Origin: Rhodovulum sp. ES.010
GTDB taxonomy: Bacteria; Pseudomonadota; Alphaproteobacteria; Rhodobacterales; Rhodobacteraceae
Direction: 5' to 3'
Assembly (NCBI RefSeq): GCF_900142935.1
Contig: NZ_FSRS01000001.1
Coordinates: 3,016,501 to 3,080,500, forward strand
DNA length: 64,000 nucleotides
Within the stretch, counting starts at the first letter, position 1, and every line of letters begins with the position of its first letter. Under the pieces are notes generated by a model. The model had not been told where the DNA came from. It worked only from the letters and a program-made list of their open reading frames with translations, and did not search any database. Position numbers and translations under genes: made by a program. Below are positions 46,430 through 60,968 of the stretch, in pieces.

Positions 46430-46610
46430 CGGCGTGTCTCTCCTTGGCTAGCATGCCCCCCGGCAGGGCGGCAGGTCAGTCATTGGGCCACCTGTTAGCG
46501 AGTCTGAAACCGGGAAAACAGGTCAAAATCGACGCGACAGGAAATTTCGACGTCACGTTCGCAGGCTTTCGATTGTTGCCCTGGGGTCCGTCAGCCGCCG
46601 GGCCTGCGGC

Positions 46611-47183
46611 TCACCGGTTCGCGCCCGGCACCCACAGCACGTCGGCCTTTCCGCCGTCATTGGCGAGGCGGGCCGCGACGAAGAACCAGTCGGACAGCCG
46701 GTTGAGGTATTTCACCGCCCAAGGGTTCACCGAGTCCGTGGTCGCAAGCTCCACCGTTTCGCGCTCGGCCCGGCGGCTTACCGTCCGGCACAGGTGAAGA
46801 TGCGCGGCCAGCGCCGAGCCGCCGGGCAGTATGAAGCTGCGCAGCGGTTCGAGATCGGCATTCATCGCGTCGATCTCCGATTCCAGCCGCCTGACCTGCG
46901 CCTCGACCATGCGCAGCGGCGGATACTCCGCCTCGGCATCCTTGTGCAGGTCCGGCCGGCACAGATCGGCGCCCAGGTCGAACAGGTCGTTCTGGATCGC
47001 GGCAAGGCGGGTATCCATCTCGCCCTCGGCATGGAGCCGCGCAAGGCCGAGCGTCGCGTTCGCCTCGTCCACGGTGCCATAGGCGGTGACCCGCAGACCG
47101 TGCTTGGCCACCCGGCTGCCGTCGCCCAGCGCGGTTTCGCCGTGGTCTCCGGTCTTGGTGTAGATCTTGTTCAGAACGACCAT
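46611..47183 (-). CDS. cob(I)alamin adenosyltransferase, PduO type
   Basis: 190 residues. Makes adenosylcobalamin from ATP and cob(I)alamin. Conserved ATP loop YTKTGDHGETALGDGSR near the start, YGTVDEANATLGLAR (subunit contact), then LFDLGADLC and RTVSRRAERE, SVNPWAVKYLNRLSDWFF. Coenzyme B12 feeds the mutases of the ethylmalonyl-CoA pathway (ethylmalonyl- and methylmalonyl-CoA mutase), not seen in the window. ATG 47183 chosen over the longer frame. Confidence 0.94.
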   Translation of the reverse strand: MVVLNKIYTKTGDHGETALGDGSRVAKHGLRVTAYGTVDEANATLGLARLHAEGEMDTRLAAIQNDLFDLGADLCRPDLHKDAEAEYPPLRMVEAQVRRLESEIDAMNADLEPLRSFILPGGSALAAHLHLCRTVSRRAERETVELATTDSVNPWAVKYLNRLSDWFFVAARLANDGGKADVLWVPGANR

Positions 47184-47259
47184 CCTGATCCCCGTTGCTG
47201 ACTTGCCTGTGCCGTTGGGCGCGACATAGCTGGAATGGTGCCGAAAGCGACCCCGGACT

Positions 47260-48090
47260 TCACCCCTTGGCGATGATCCAGTCAAGCGCCGCCGTGGGCA
47301 GCGCTCGGCGCAGGACGTTCATGATGTAGGTCGGCGTCGTGACAAAGTAGCGGGCGCGCGGACGCGGGCTTTCCAGCGCATGGATCAGCTTTCGGCTTAC
47401 CGCCGCGGGTGGAAGTTCGAACCTGTCGGGGCCGCGCGACTCGTAGAGCCGTTTCAGGAGGCTGGTGCGATACTGTTCGGCCCGCGGACTGGCCTTCCAG
47501 TTGACCCAGCGTTCGAAATGCGGGATCGAGTTGACCCGGATCCGCGAGGTGGTGGGACCCGGCTCGATCAGGACAACGTGCAGCGGCGTGTCGCGCATCT
47601 CCAGCCGCAGCGAGTCGGTCAGCCCTTCCAGCGCGTATTTCGTCGCCACATAGGCGCCGCGCCATTTCATCGGCACGAAGCCGAGCACCGAAGAGCAATT
47701 GACGATCCGACCGTGCCCCTGCGCCCGCATCGCCGGGATCACCCGCACGGTCAGGTCATGTACCCCGAAAAGGTTGGTTTCGAAGATCTCCTGCAGAGCG
47801 CCGCGGGGCAAATCCTCCACCGCACCGGGGCAGCCGAAGGCGCCGTTGTTGAACAGCGCGGCGAGCGTGCCGCCGGTCCGAGCCAGCGCTTCGTCCACCG
47901 CGGCGCCGATACTGCCCGGATCGGCGTAGTCGAGCGGGAAGCTCTCCAGCCCCTCGGCACGCAGTCTCGCGCAATCGGCCTCTTGCCGGCAGGTCGCGAA
48001 GACCCGCCAGCCACGGCGGGCCAGCGCGTGCGCCGCGTCATATCCGATTCCCGACGAGCACCCGGTGATCAGGACCGATCTCTCCGCCAT
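47260..48090 (-). CDS. short-chain dehydrogenase/reductase
   Basis: 276 residues, NAD(P)-dependent. TGCSSGIGY near the start (cofactor loop), NNGAFG (NNAG motif), SSVLGFVP and the catalytic Tyr-Lys in [12 protein letters not shown]. The C-terminal tail of about 90 residues, with [14 protein letters not shown], is longer than the minimal SDR. Substrate unknown. Divergent from parC (51 bases between starts). Confidence 0.92.
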   Translation of the reverse strand: MAERSVLITGCSSGIGYDAAHALARRGWRVFATCRQEADCARLRAEGLESFPLDYADPGSIGAAVDEALARTGGTLAALFNNGAFGCPGAVEDLPRGALQEIFETNLFGVHDLTVRVIPAMRAQGHGRIVNCSSVLGFVPMKWRGAYVATKYALEGLTDSLRLEMRDTPLHVVLIEPGPTTSRIRVNSIPHFERWVNWKASPRAEQYRTSLLKRLYESRGPDRFELPPAAVSRKLIHALESPRPRARYFVTTPTYIMNVLRRALPTAALDWIIAKG

Positions 48091-48141
48091 GTTTACCACT
48101 CGCCTCTGGACCGCGTTCGGCCCGCGCTATACACAACATCC

Positions 48142-50448
48142 ATGTCCGACGCTACCGATGACCCCAAGATGGACGCGCCATTGGCCGAGCCGCTCCGCCG
48201 TGCGATCGGTGAGCGGTATCTGACCTACGCGCTCTCAACGATCATGGACCGGGCCCTGCCCGACGCGCGCGACGGGCTGAAGCCGGTGCACCGGCGGATT
48301 CTCTATGCGATGCGGGAACTGCGCCTGTCCTCGTCGGGCGGCTATCGCAAGTCGGCGAAGATCTCGGGCGACGTGATGGGCAACTATCACCCCCATGGCG
48401 ACTCCGCGATCTATGACGCGATGGCGCGGCTGGCGCAGGAGTTCAACGTCCGCTATCCGCTGGTCGACGGGCAGGGGAACTTCGGCAATATCGACGGCGA
48501 CAACCCTGCCGCCTCCCGTTACACCGAGGCCCGCCTGACCGCCGCGGCCGAGGCGCTGATGGAGGGGCTGGCCGAGAACGCGGTCGATTTCCGCCCGAAC
48601 TACGACGGCACGCTGGAAGAGCCCGTCGTGCTGCCCGCGGCCTTTCCGAACCTGCTTGCGAACGGCTCCAGCGGCATTGCGGTCGGGATGGCCACCAACA
48701 TCCCGCCGCACAATATCGACGAACTGGTGCGGGCCTGTCTCCACCTGATCGAGACGCCCGATTGCCGTGACGACACCCTGCTGACCTACATCGAGGGGCC
48801 GGACTTCCCGACCGGCGGCGTGATTGTCGAGCCCAAGGATAGCATGGCCCAGACCTATCGCACCGGGCGCGGGTCGTTCCGCCTGCGCGCCCGGTGGGCC
48901 AAAGAGGACTTCGGCCGCGGGCAGTGGCAGATCGTCGTCACAGAGATTCCCTATCAGGTCCAGAAGTCGAAGCTGATCGAGAAGATCGCGGAGTTGATCC
49001 AGGCCAAGAAGGTGCCGATCCTAGCCGACATCCGCGACGAAAGCGCCGAGGATATCCGCCTGATCCTGGAGCCGCGATCCAAGAACGTGGACCCCGACGT
49101 GTTGATGGGCACGCTGTTCCGCAATTCCGACCTTGAAGTGCGCTTCAGCCTCAACATGAACGTGCTGATCGACGGGCGTACGCCGAAGGTCTGCTCGCTC
49201 AAGGAGGTGCTGCGCGCGTTCCTCGATCACCGGCGCGAGGTGCTGGTCCGGCGCAGCCGGTACCGGCTGGAGAAGATCGATCATCGGCTGGAGGTGCTGG
49301 AAGGCCTGCTGATCGCCTTCCTCAACCTCGACCGGGTGATCGACATCATCCGCTACGACGACGACCCCAAGGCCGCGCTGATGGCCGAGGATTGGTCGCG
49401 CCCGCATGTCCGTGCGACCTCGGAGGGCGATTATGTCTCGCCCTTGCCCGCCGACACCGAAGGGCAGCTGACCGAGGTGCAGGCCGAGGCGATCCTGAAC
49501 ATGCGCCTGCGGTCGCTGCGCCGCCTGGAGGAAATGGAGCTGTCGTCCGAGCGCGACAAGCTGATCGCGGAGCGCGTGGCGCTCGAGGAGTTGCTGGAAA
49601 ACGCACCTGTCCAGTGGGCGAAGATCGCCGAGGAGCTGAAGGAGGTCCGCAAGACGTTCGGCCGAAAGGCGTCCGGCGGCGCGCGCCGCACCCGCTTCGC
49701 CGAGGCGACCGAGGTCGAGGAGGTGCCGCTCGAGGCGATGATCGAGCGCGAGCCGGTGACGGTCGTGTGTTCGCGGATGGGCTGGATTCGCGCGATGAAG
49801 GGACACCTGGAGGCCGGCGCCAACCTGAAGTTCAAGGATGGTGACGCGGGCCGTTTCCTGATCCACGCCGAGACCACCGACAAGCTGCTGGTCTTCGGGG
49901 CGAACGGGCGGTTCTACACCCTGCCCGTAGCCCAGCTTCCGGGCGGGCGCGGCATGGGCGAACCGGTCCGGCTGATGGTCGACCTGCCGAACGATGTCGA
50001 GATCGTCTCGTTGATGATCCACCGCCCCGGCGAGAAGCTGCTGGTCGCCTCCAGCGCGGGTGACGGGTTCGTGGTGGCGGCCGACGAGGTGCTGGCCCAG
50101 ACTCGCGCCGGCAAGCAGGCGCTCAACGTGCGCGGCGACTCCGTCGCGCGCGTCTGCAAGCGCGTGGCGGGCGATCATGTTGCCTGCGTGGGCGAGAACC
50201 GGAAGGTGCTGGTCTTCGCCCTCGATGAGCTGCCCGAGATGGCGCGCGGCAAGGGCGTGCGGCTGCAGAAATACAAGGATGGCGGGCTGTCGGACGCAAC
50301 CACGTTCACGCTCGCCGAAGGGTTGATCTGGCGCGATCCCGCGGGGCGCACGCGCACCGAGGCCGATCTTTCGGAATGGCTGGGCAAGCGCGCGGGCGCC
50401 GGCCGCATGGCCCCGCGCGGCTTCCCGCGCGACAACCGTTTCACCTGA
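48142..50448 (+). CDS. parC: DNA topoisomerase IV subunit A
   Basis: 768 residues. Decatenates daughter chromosomes with ParE (not in the window). [21 protein letters not shown] start, quinolone-pocket region [19 protein letters not shown] (Ser at the usual resistance position present) and catalytic Tyr127 in [10 protein letters not shown]. The C-terminal beta-pinwheel contains [17 protein letters not shown] and [15 protein letters not shown]. Shorter than GyrA and with no GyrA box in the tail, favouring ParC. Chosen start ATG 48142. Confidence 0.95.
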   Translation: MSDATDDPKMDAPLAEPLRRAIGERYLTYALSTIMDRALPDARDGLKPVHRRILYAMRELRLSSSGGYRKSAKISGDVMGNYHPHGDSAIYDAMARLAQEFNVRYPLVDGQGNFGNIDGDNPAASRYTEARLTAAAEALMEGLAENAVDFRPNYDGTLEEPVVLPAAFPNLLANGSSGIAVGMATNIPPHNIDELVRACLHLIETPDCRDDTLLTYIEGPDFPTGGVIVEPKDSMAQTYRTGRGSFRLRARWAKEDFGRGQWQIVVTEIPYQVQKSKLIEKIAELIQAKKVPILADIRDESAEDIRLILEPRSKNVDPDVLMGTLFRNSDLEVRFSLNMNVLIDGRTPKVCSLKEVLRAFLDHRREVLVRRSRYRLEKIDHRLEVLEGLLIAFLNLDRVIDIIRYDDDPKAALMAEDWSRPHVRATSEGDYVSPLPADTEGQLTEVQAEAILNMRLRSLRRLEEMELSSERDKLIAERVALEELLENAPVQWAKIAEELKEVRKTFGRKASGGARRTRFAEATEVEEVPLEAMIEREPVTVVCSRMGWIRAMKGHLEAGANLKFKDGDAGRFLIHAETTDKLLVFGANGRFYTLPVAQLPGGRGMGEPVRLMVDLPNDVEIVSLMIHRPGEKLLVASSAGDGFVVAADEVLAQTRAGKQALNVRGDSVARVCKRVAGDHVACVGENRKVLVFALDELPEMARGKGVRLQKYKDGGLSDATTFTLAEGLIWRDPAGRTRTEADLSEWLGKRAGAGRMAPRGFPRDNRFT

Positions 50449-50515
50449 GCCGGGGCCGTTGCGCGGGCTACCCCCCTGCGCTATCCCGTACGGGGTTTGC
50501 AACACCGGGGGGATC

Positions 50516-51184
50516 ATGCATCACGCCGTTTCCAGTCTTCGTTCCGCGCTGCTGATTGGCGGGGCCGTCCTCCTTGCCGGCTGCGCCGCCAAGGACCCGC
50601 TTAGTCAGCCGGCCGTCCCGCTCGGCGATTTCAGCCTCGGCTATACGATCGTCGTTGCCGACGACGCCAAGCTCGTGCCCCCCAGCCGCAGCGCGACCGC
50701 CGAGGAGTGGGAAAGCGTTCTGAAGGCGGCCCTGGAGCGGCGGTTCGCGCGTTACGAGGGCGACAAGCTCTACCACTTCGGGGTGAATGTGGATGGCTAT
50801 GCGCTGGCGGTGCCCGGCGTGCCGGTCATCGCCTCGCCGAAGTCGATCCTTGTGGTGTCGGCCAATGTCTGGGATGACGCTGCGGGCGAAAAGCTGAACG
50901 CCGAGGTCGAGCAGTTGTCGGTCTTCGAGGACCTGACCGGCGACAGCGTGATCGGAACTGGGCTGACGCGCAGCAAGCAAGAGCAGATGCACGACCTGGC
51001 CGACAATATGGCCCGCCGGATCGAACGCTGGCTGGTCGAGAACCGCGAGGACTGGTTCGGCTTCGACCCCGAAGCTCCGGCCGCCGACGCGCCGGTCGCG
51101 CCCGCGGCGTCGGGTGTCCCGGCCGAGTCGATCTCCCAAGCGACCCTGGGCGGCCCCGAGACGGATTCGGCCGCCGCCAACTGA
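50516..51184 (+). CDS. predicted lipoprotein, unknown function
   Basis: 222 residues. A signal peptide ends in LLAGC, so acylated Cys23 anchors the mature protein CAAKDPLSQPAV in a membrane. The rest is soluble with an alanine/proline-rich tail. No family recognised. Between parC and tuf on the same strand; the tuf promoter begins just after its stop codon, so it is not part of the tuf unit. Confidence 0.72.
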   Translation: MHHAVSSLRSALLIGGAVLLAGCAAKDPLSQPAVPLGDFSLGYTIVVADDAKLVPPSRSATAEEWESVLKAALERRFARYEGDKLYHFGVNVDGYALAVPGVPVIASPKSILVVSANVWDDAAGEKLNAEVEQLSVFEDLTGDSVIGTGLTRSKQEQMHDLADNMARRIERWLVENREDWFGFDPEAPAADAPVAPAASGVPAESISQATLGGPETDSAAAN

Positions 51185-51187
51185 CGC

Positions 51188-51216
51188 TTGATTTCTCCGT
51201 GACCTCGGACTAGAGA
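51188..51216 (+). promoter_or_regulatory. promoter of tuf
   Basis: TTGATT (51188-51193), 17-base spacer, TAGAGA (51211-51216), with transcription expected near 51223, about 50 bases before the start codon. Good match and spacing. Confidence 0.6.
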
Positions 51217-51275
51217 GCGCGCGATGTTGAATCGGGCCTTCCTGAGGGCCCCCTAATCAATGAGGCGCCCCACCC

Positions 51276-52451
<1,176 letters not shown>

Positions 52452-52479
52452 TCCGGCCGCACGCCGGAACATTACGAGG

Positions 52480-52501
52480 GGGCCGTCCGACAGGGCGGCC
52501 C
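52480..52501 (+). terminator. intrinsic terminator of tuf
   Basis: GGGCCGTCC (52480-52488), loop GACA, GGGCGGCCC (52493-52501), one G-T pair, followed by CTTTCCCTTT-like T-rich sequence. It ends 50 bases past the tuf stop. Confidence 0.75.
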
Positions 52502-52835
52502 TTTCCCTTTGCGAGGCCGTCGCCAACCCGGCCCCCGCGCTGCGACTGCGAGGGCGCACGCCGTCCCTCGGCAAGCTGTGCCCTGGAGTCGCCGGCGAAG
52601 CAGCCCGGAGCGGCAATGTCTGCAGCGCCTTGCGCCCGGTATCGCCCGAGCGCGCAACAGACGCTCGCTCCGCATCGCTCAGCAGGCCGGGGGCCTCCGC
52701 GGCCGTACTCCGGCGCGAGCGCTGCCCGGGGCACGGTGGCGACGCGTCACCGGTTGCCGGAGGGGAGACGCGCACATGGGGGCGGCGTAGCACCGCACCG
52801 CCCGCGAAACCTGAGCCGCGGTCGAAAAACCGGGC

Positions 52836-52864
52836 TTGATTCCGCCTGCGCAGGGACGTAAACG
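52836..52864 (+). promoter_or_regulatory. promoter of tRNA-Trp
   Basis: TTGATT (52836-52841), 17-base spacer, TAAACG (52859-52864), 13 bases before the first base of the tRNA. Confidence 0.5.
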
Positions 52865-52877
52865 GGCGCACGGCCCT

Positions 52878-52953
52878 AGGGGTGTAGCTCAGTTGGTAGA
52901 GCATCGGTCTCCAAAACCGAGGGTCGGGGGTTCGAGCCCCTCCGCCCCTGCCA
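52878..52953 (+). tRNA. tRNA-Trp (anticodon CCA)
   Basis: 76 bases with a 7-base acceptor stem AGGGGTG/CGCCCCT, D-arm TAGCTCAGTTGGTAGAGCA, anticodon stem TCGGT/ACCGA with loop CTCCAAA (anticodon CCA at 52911-52913), T-arm GGGGGTTCGAGCCCC and an encoded 3-prime CCA. It precedes secE-nusG, the common bacterial arrangement tuf-trnW-secE-nusG. Confidence 0.97.
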
Positions 52954-53093
52954 GGCCGCTTCAGGACATGTCCGCGGATTCCTGTCGCCAAGGCGCAGAC
53001 GGCGCGCGTACGCCTCGCCGCTTGGGCGCACATCCCGCCTGAGGCGCGTCCAGCTGTCTCGAACGCGAAAGCGGCCGGCATCGGGTCAGCCCC

Positions 53094-53122
53094 TTGCAAT
53101 GGGGGCGCCAAGCGCGTATCTC
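53094..53122 (+). promoter_or_regulatory. promoter of secE
   Basis: TTGCAA (53094-53099), 17-base spacer, TATCTC (53117-53122), 32 bases before the secE start. Confidence 0.5.
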
Positions 53123-53154
53123 GGCGCCGTTGACGACGAGGATCAGGTCCGGCC

Positions 53155-53346
53155 ATGGCAAATCCCCTTCAGTTTATTCAGCAGACCCGCGCGGAGGTCG
53201 CGAAGGTCGTCTGGCCGACCCGCCGCGAGGTCCTTCTGACCACGATCATGGTGCTGATCATGGCGACGCTGACGGCGATCTTCTTCTTCCTTGTCGACTG
53301 GTTCATCCGGACCGGGCTTCAGTTGATCCTGGGGTTTTTCGGCTGA
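53155..53346 (+). CDS. secE: preprotein translocase subunit SecE
   Basis: 63 residues, the short single-helix form usual outside enterobacteria. [26 protein letters not shown] gives the amphipathic helix with VVWPTR and then one membrane helix ([20 protein letters not shown]). Stabilises SecY in the protein-export channel. Confidence 0.97.
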   Translation: MANPLQFIQQTRAEVAKVVWPTRREVLLTTIMVLIMATLTAIFFFLVDWFIRTGLQLILGFFG

Positions 53347-53525
53347 GGCGACAGGTTTTCCCGCAGCCGGCCCTTGAAACGCCCAGGCGACATCTGTAAG
53401 GCCAATTCTACTCTGGGAGCCGGCGTGCATCGATTCGGGTTGCGCGCTGTTTTTTGTTCCGGAAAAGCGCGACGTTCGAGAAAAGATCACGGCCCCAGGC
53501 CGGAGGACACGAGGTAACGGGCATT

Positions 53526-54059
53526 ATGGCGAAACGGTGGTATTCGGTGAGCGTGCTCTCGAATTTCGAGAAGAAGGTCGCCGAACAGATCAGGCAGGCC
53601 GTTTCCGATGCCGGTCTCGAGGACGAGATCGAGGAAGTTCTGGTGCCTACCGAAGAGGTGCTCGAGGTGCGCCGGGGCAAGAAGGTGACGACCGAGCGCC
53701 GCTTCATGCCGGGTTATGTGCTGGTGCGCATGGATATGACGGATCGTGGCTATCACCTGATCAACCAGATCAACCGAGTCACCGGGTTTCTCGGTCCGCA
53801 GGGCAAGCCGATGCCGATGCGCGACGAAGAGGTGAACCAGATCCTCAACCGCGTCGAGGAGGGCGAGGCCGCGCCGCGCTCGCTGATCACATTCGAGGTG
53901 GGCGAGAACGTCAACGTGACCGACGGTCCGTTCGAGGGCTTCTCGGGCATGGTCGAGGACGTGGACGACGACAACCAGCGCCTGAAGGTGACGGTGTCGA
54001 TCTTCGGCCGGGCGACCCCGGTCGAACTGGAATTCACGCAGGTCTCGAAAGGCACCTGA
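53526..54059 (+). CDS. nusG: transcription termination/antitermination protein NusG
   Basis: 177 residues. NGN domain (RWYSVSVLSNFEKKVAEQI, MPGYVLVRMDM, VTGFLGPQGKP) followed by a KOW domain (GENVNVTDGPFEGFSGMVEDV). It binds RNA polymerase, Rho and the ribosome. ATG 53526, preceded by ACGAGGTAACGGGC, gives the standard start MAKRWYSV. Confidence 0.97.
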   Translation: MAKRWYSVSVLSNFEKKVAEQIRQAVSDAGLEDEIEEVLVPTEEVLEVRRGKKVTTERRFMPGYVLVRMDMTDRGYHLINQINRVTGFLGPQGKPMPMRDEEVNQILNRVEEGEAAPRSLITFEVGENVNVTDGPFEGFSGMVEDVDDDNQRLKVTVSIFGRATPVELEFTQVSKGT

Positions 54060-54096
54060 CGTGAGCATCGTGGGAGGCGAGCGGGCGCGCCCGCGG

Positions 54097-54139
54097 GCCG
54101 GACCACTAAACCGATGCGCCACCCTCGCGTGGGTCCGGC
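54097..54139 (+). promoter_or_regulatory. stem-loop in the rplK leader
   Basis: GCCGGACC (54097-54104) pairs perfectly with GGTCCGGC (54132-54139) in the leader between nusG and rplK. Just upstream is the 14-base palindrome GCGGGCGCGCCCGC. In other bacteria the rplK leader is where L1 acts to repress translation; that role here is inference. Confidence 0.35.
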
Positions 54140-54164
54140 GTGGTGAGAAGAAGGAGACGGCCAG

Positions 54165-54593
54165 ATGGCCAAGAAACTCGCAGGCACGATGAAGCTGCAG
54201 GTCAAGGCCGGCCAGGCCAACCCGAGCCCGCCCGTGGGCCCGGCGCTGGGTCAGCGCGGCATCAACATCATGGAATTCTGCAAGGCGTTCAACGCCAAGA
54301 CCCAAGACATGGAGCCCGGCGCGCCGTGCCCGACGGTCATCACCTACTATCAGGACAAGTCCTTCACGATGGACATCAAGACGCCGCCGGCGTCGTATTT
54401 CCTCAAGAAGGCCGCCAAGCTGAAATCCGGTTCGCAGACGCCGGGCCGGTCGACCGCCGGGTCGGTCAGCGTCGCCCAGGTGCGCGAAATCGCCGAGGCG
54501 AAAATGAAGGATCTCAACGCCAACGATGTCGAGTCGGCGATGCAGATCATCCTGGGGTCCGCCCGCTCGATGGGCATCGAGGTGAAGGGGTGA
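54165..54593 (+). CDS. rplK: 50S ribosomal protein L11
   Basis: 142 residues. [20 protein letters not shown] and [22 protein letters not shown] are invariant L11 segments, and the C-terminal 23S rRNA-binding domain follows. It forms the GTPase-associated stalk base with L10 and L7/L12 and is needed for (p)ppGpp synthesis on stalled ribosomes in E. coli. Confidence 0.98.
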   Translation: MAKKLAGTMKLQVKAGQANPSPPVGPALGQRGINIMEFCKAFNAKTQDMEPGAPCPTVITYYQDKSFTMDIKTPPASYFLKKAAKLKSGSQTPGRSTAGSVSVAQVREIAEAKMKDLNANDVESAMQIILGSARSMGIEVKG

Positions 54594-54598
54594 ACGCG

Positions 54599-55297
54599 AT
54601 GACGAAGCATGGAAAACGTGTCCGCGCCGCGCGCGAGGCCGTGGCCGGCAAGTCCGATGTGACGGTCGAAGAGGCGGTCGCGCTGGTCAAGGGCAATGCC
54701 AAGGCCAAGTTCGACGAGACCGTGGAAATCGCGCTGAACCTCGGCGTCGATCCGCGCCATGCCGACCAGATGGTCCGGGGCGTGGTGACGCTGCCGAACG
54801 GTACCGGCAAGGATGTGCGCGTGGCCGTCTTTGCCCGCGGGCCCAAGGCCGAGGAGGCCAAGGAGGCCGGCGCCGACATCGTGGGCGCCGAGGATCTGAT
54901 GGAGACGATCCAGGGTGGCAAGATCGAGTTCGATCGCTGCATCGCGACCCCGGACATGATGCCGATCGTCGGGCGGCTGGGGAAAATCCTCGGCCCGCGC
55001 AATCTGATGCCGAACCCCAAGGTCGGCACGGTGACGATGGACGTGGCCGACGCGGTCAAGAACGCCAAGGGTGGCGAGGTGCAGTTCAAGGCCGAAAAGG
55101 CCGGCGTCGTGCATGCCGGCATTGGCAAGGCATCCTTCGACGAGGGCAAGCTGGTCGAGAACGTGCGCGCTTTTGTCGACGCGGTGAACAAGGCCAAGCC
55201 CACGGGCGCAAAGGGCACCTACATGCAGAAGGTGTCGTTGACCTCGACCATGGGGCCCGGCGTCACCATCGACGTGGCCTCGGCCACGGGCAACTGA
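54599..55297 (+). CDS. rplA: 50S ribosomal protein L1
   Basis: 232 residues. [52 protein letters not shown] and TMGPGVTID, the family signatures. It forms the L1 stalk and in other bacteria represses its own operon by binding the mRNA leader. Five bases after rplK. Confidence 0.98.
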   Translation: MTKHGKRVRAAREAVAGKSDVTVEEAVALVKGNAKAKFDETVEIALNLGVDPRHADQMVRGVVTLPNGTGKDVRVAVFARGPKAEEAKEAGADIVGAEDLMETIQGGKIEFDRCIATPDMMPIVGRLGKILGPRNLMPNPKVGTVTMDVADAVKNAKGGEVQFKAEKAGVVHAGIGKASFDEGKLVENVRAFVDAVNKAKPTGAKGTYMQKVSLTSTMGPGVTIDVASATGN

Positions 55298-55566
55298 TTT
55301 CGGGCGGGCCGGTGGCCCGCCTGCACGAATTCCCGCGCCTTCGGGTGGGGGGATGGCGGGGCGGATACGCCCCGTCCTGTCCGAGACGGAGGGTGCATCC
55401 CGAACGGGACGCTTAATGTCCTTCCTGAGATGGGGAAACGAGACAGATTCCGCGAAGGTCTTTCCTTCGGGCGATCCTGGCCTCGGGACCCTCACGGACC
55501 CGACCGCCGGGCCTTTGGGTCCGGCAAAACTGAGCCGGGGGGCGACCCCCAGATTGGAGTGAAACT
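55298..55566 (+). promoter_or_regulatory. rplJ leader (L10-type autoregulatory region, predicted)
   Basis: 269 bases between rplA and rplJ with no gene. A 9-base stem (55355-55363 with 55368-55376, loop GATA) and further GC-rich stems lie here. Long leaders at this point commonly bind L10-L12 complexes in bacteria; a specific L10 motif was not proven by eye. Confidence 0.45.
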
Positions 55567-56085
55567 GTGGATAGAGCCCAGAAAGAGAAAGTGGTCGAGG
55601 AACTCGGCCAGATCTTCGAAAGCTCTGGCGTCGTGGTGGTTGCGCACTACGCGGGTCTCACGGTTGCCGAGATGCAGGACCTGCGCGCGCGCATGCGCGA
55701 GGCGGGTGGGTCCGTTCGCGTCGCCAAGAACAGGCTCGCCAAGATCGCCCTGGAAGGAAAGCCCTGCGCCAGCATCGCCGACCTTCTTACGGGCATGACC
55801 GTGCTCACCTATTCCGAAGACCCCGTGGCGGCAGCCAAGGTCGCGGAAGGCTTTGCCAAGGATAACAAGAAGTTCGAGATCCTTGGCGGGGCGATGGGTG
55901 AGACGTTCCTGGACCGGGCCGGTGTCAAGGCAGTGTCCGACATGCCGTCGCGCGAGGAGCTCATCGCTTCGATCGCCGGCTGTATCGGTGCACCCGCCAG
56001 CAACATCGCCGGGGCCATTGGCGCGCCCGCTTCCAATATCGCGAGCATCCTCTCGACCATCGAGGAGCGTGCGGAAGCCGCTTGA
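55567..56085 (+). CDS. rplJ: 50S ribosomal protein L10
   Basis: 172 residues from GTG 55567. [21 protein letters not shown], then [13 protein letters not shown] and the C-terminal helix that carries L7/L12 dimers. The octapeptide GAPASNIA occurs twice, at residues 141-148 and 152-159, an 11-residue internal duplication in the tail. Three L12 dimers might bind here, but which number applies cannot be read. Confidence 0.97.
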   Translation: MDRAQKEKVVEELGQIFESSGVVVVAHYAGLTVAEMQDLRARMREAGGSVRVAKNRLAKIALEGKPCASIADLLTGMTVLTYSEDPVAAAKVAEGFAKDNKKFEILGGAMGETFLDRAGVKAVSDMPSREELIASIAGCIGAPASNIAGAIGAPASNIASILSTIEERAEAA

Positions 56086-56157
56086 GCAACTTGTGATCCC
56101 GCGTGAGGCGAATCGCGCTCGCGTTGGAACAGACAAAGTGAAAGAACGGAAACGGAA

Positions 56158-56538
56158 ATGGCTGATCTGAAGAAACTTGCCGAAGAGATCGTGAACCTCA
56201 CGCTGCTCGAGGCGCAGGAACTGAAAACCATCCTGAAAGACGAATACGGCATCGAGCCCGCCGCAGGCGGCGCCGTGATGATGGCCGGTCCCGCCGCCGG
56301 TGGGGAAGCCGAGGCTGCCGAGGAGCAGACCGAGTTCGACGTGATTCTGAAGTCCGCCGGGGCGTCCAAGATCAACGTCATCAAGGAGGTCCGCGCGATC
56401 ACCGGCCTTGGCCTGAAGGAAGCCAAGGAACTGGTCGAGGCCGGCGGCAAGGCCGTCAAGGAACAGGTCTCCAAGGAAGAGGCCGAGGAGATCAAGGGCA
56501 AGCTCGAAGCGGCTGGCGCCGAAGTCGAGCTCAAGTGA
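56158..56538 (+). CDS. rplL: 50S ribosomal protein L7/L12
   Basis: 126 residues. N-terminal dimerisation domain ([22 protein letters not shown]), Ala/Gly-rich hinge ([16 protein letters not shown]) and C-terminal factor-binding domain ([26 protein letters not shown]). Recruits EF-Tu and EF-G to the ribosome. Strong ribosome-binding sequence GGAAACGGAA. Confidence 0.98.
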   Translation: MADLKKLAEEIVNLTLLEAQELKTILKDEYGIEPAAGGAVMMAGPAAGGEAEAAEEQTEFDVILKSAGASKINVIKEVRAITGLGLKEAKELVEAGGKAVKEQVSKEEAEEIKGKLEAAGAEVELK

Positions 56539-56582
56539 TCCGGGCGCGGGTGGACGGCCCGCGACCCCATGCGCATTGGCTG

Positions 56583-56653
56583 GGCCGGGGTGATTCCCTG
56601 GCCCGGCCGAACCTGTCTTGAAAAGGGCTTGGGCGAACGGAGCCCTTTTCAAG
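56583..56653 (+). terminator. double hairpin between rplL and rpoB (attenuator or RNase III site)
   Basis: First stem GGCCGGG (56583-56589)/CCCGGCC (56602-56608). Second, a perfect 13-base stem CTTGAAAAGGGCT (56617-56629) with AGCCCTTTTCAAG (56641-56653), loop of 11 bases. In E. coli the same place has an attenuator and an RNase III site that set the ratio of ribosomal protein to polymerase; the same job is inferred. Confidence 0.65.
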
Positions 56654-56786
56654 GTGCGGTTCGAGGTTCGGGAGCGGTCGGTGGGACGTCCGCAAGAATG
56701 GAACCTTGCCCCCTGTTTCGTGAGCGGCGCGCGGCCGGGGCCCGACGGCATTGCGCGACCGCGACAGACGAAAGGCGAGACCAAGC

Positions 56787-60920
<4,134 letters not shown>

Positions 60921-60968
60921 GGGCCGCGTAACCGGCCCCCTCCCTACCCGACGCCTCTCAAGGATTGA

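Larger units (their letters stand above)
52452..52877. other. 426-base region between tuf and tRNA-Trp
   Basis: Holds the tuf terminator at its start and a tRNA promoter at its end. The roughly 330 bases between are GC-rich, with no gene I can support; short ORFs on both strands look like noise. Confidence 0.6.

Noticed and set aside
52452..52877. Short ORFs between tuf and tRNA-Trp
   Set aside because: None has a ribosome-binding sequence with a plausible protein; composition looks non-coding.
54061..54140. Possible tRNA remnant on the minus strand upstream of rplK
   Set aside because: A D-arm-like run (GGTTTAGTGG) can be read but no acceptor, anticodon or T-arm pairing can be built. The stems fit an mRNA leader better.
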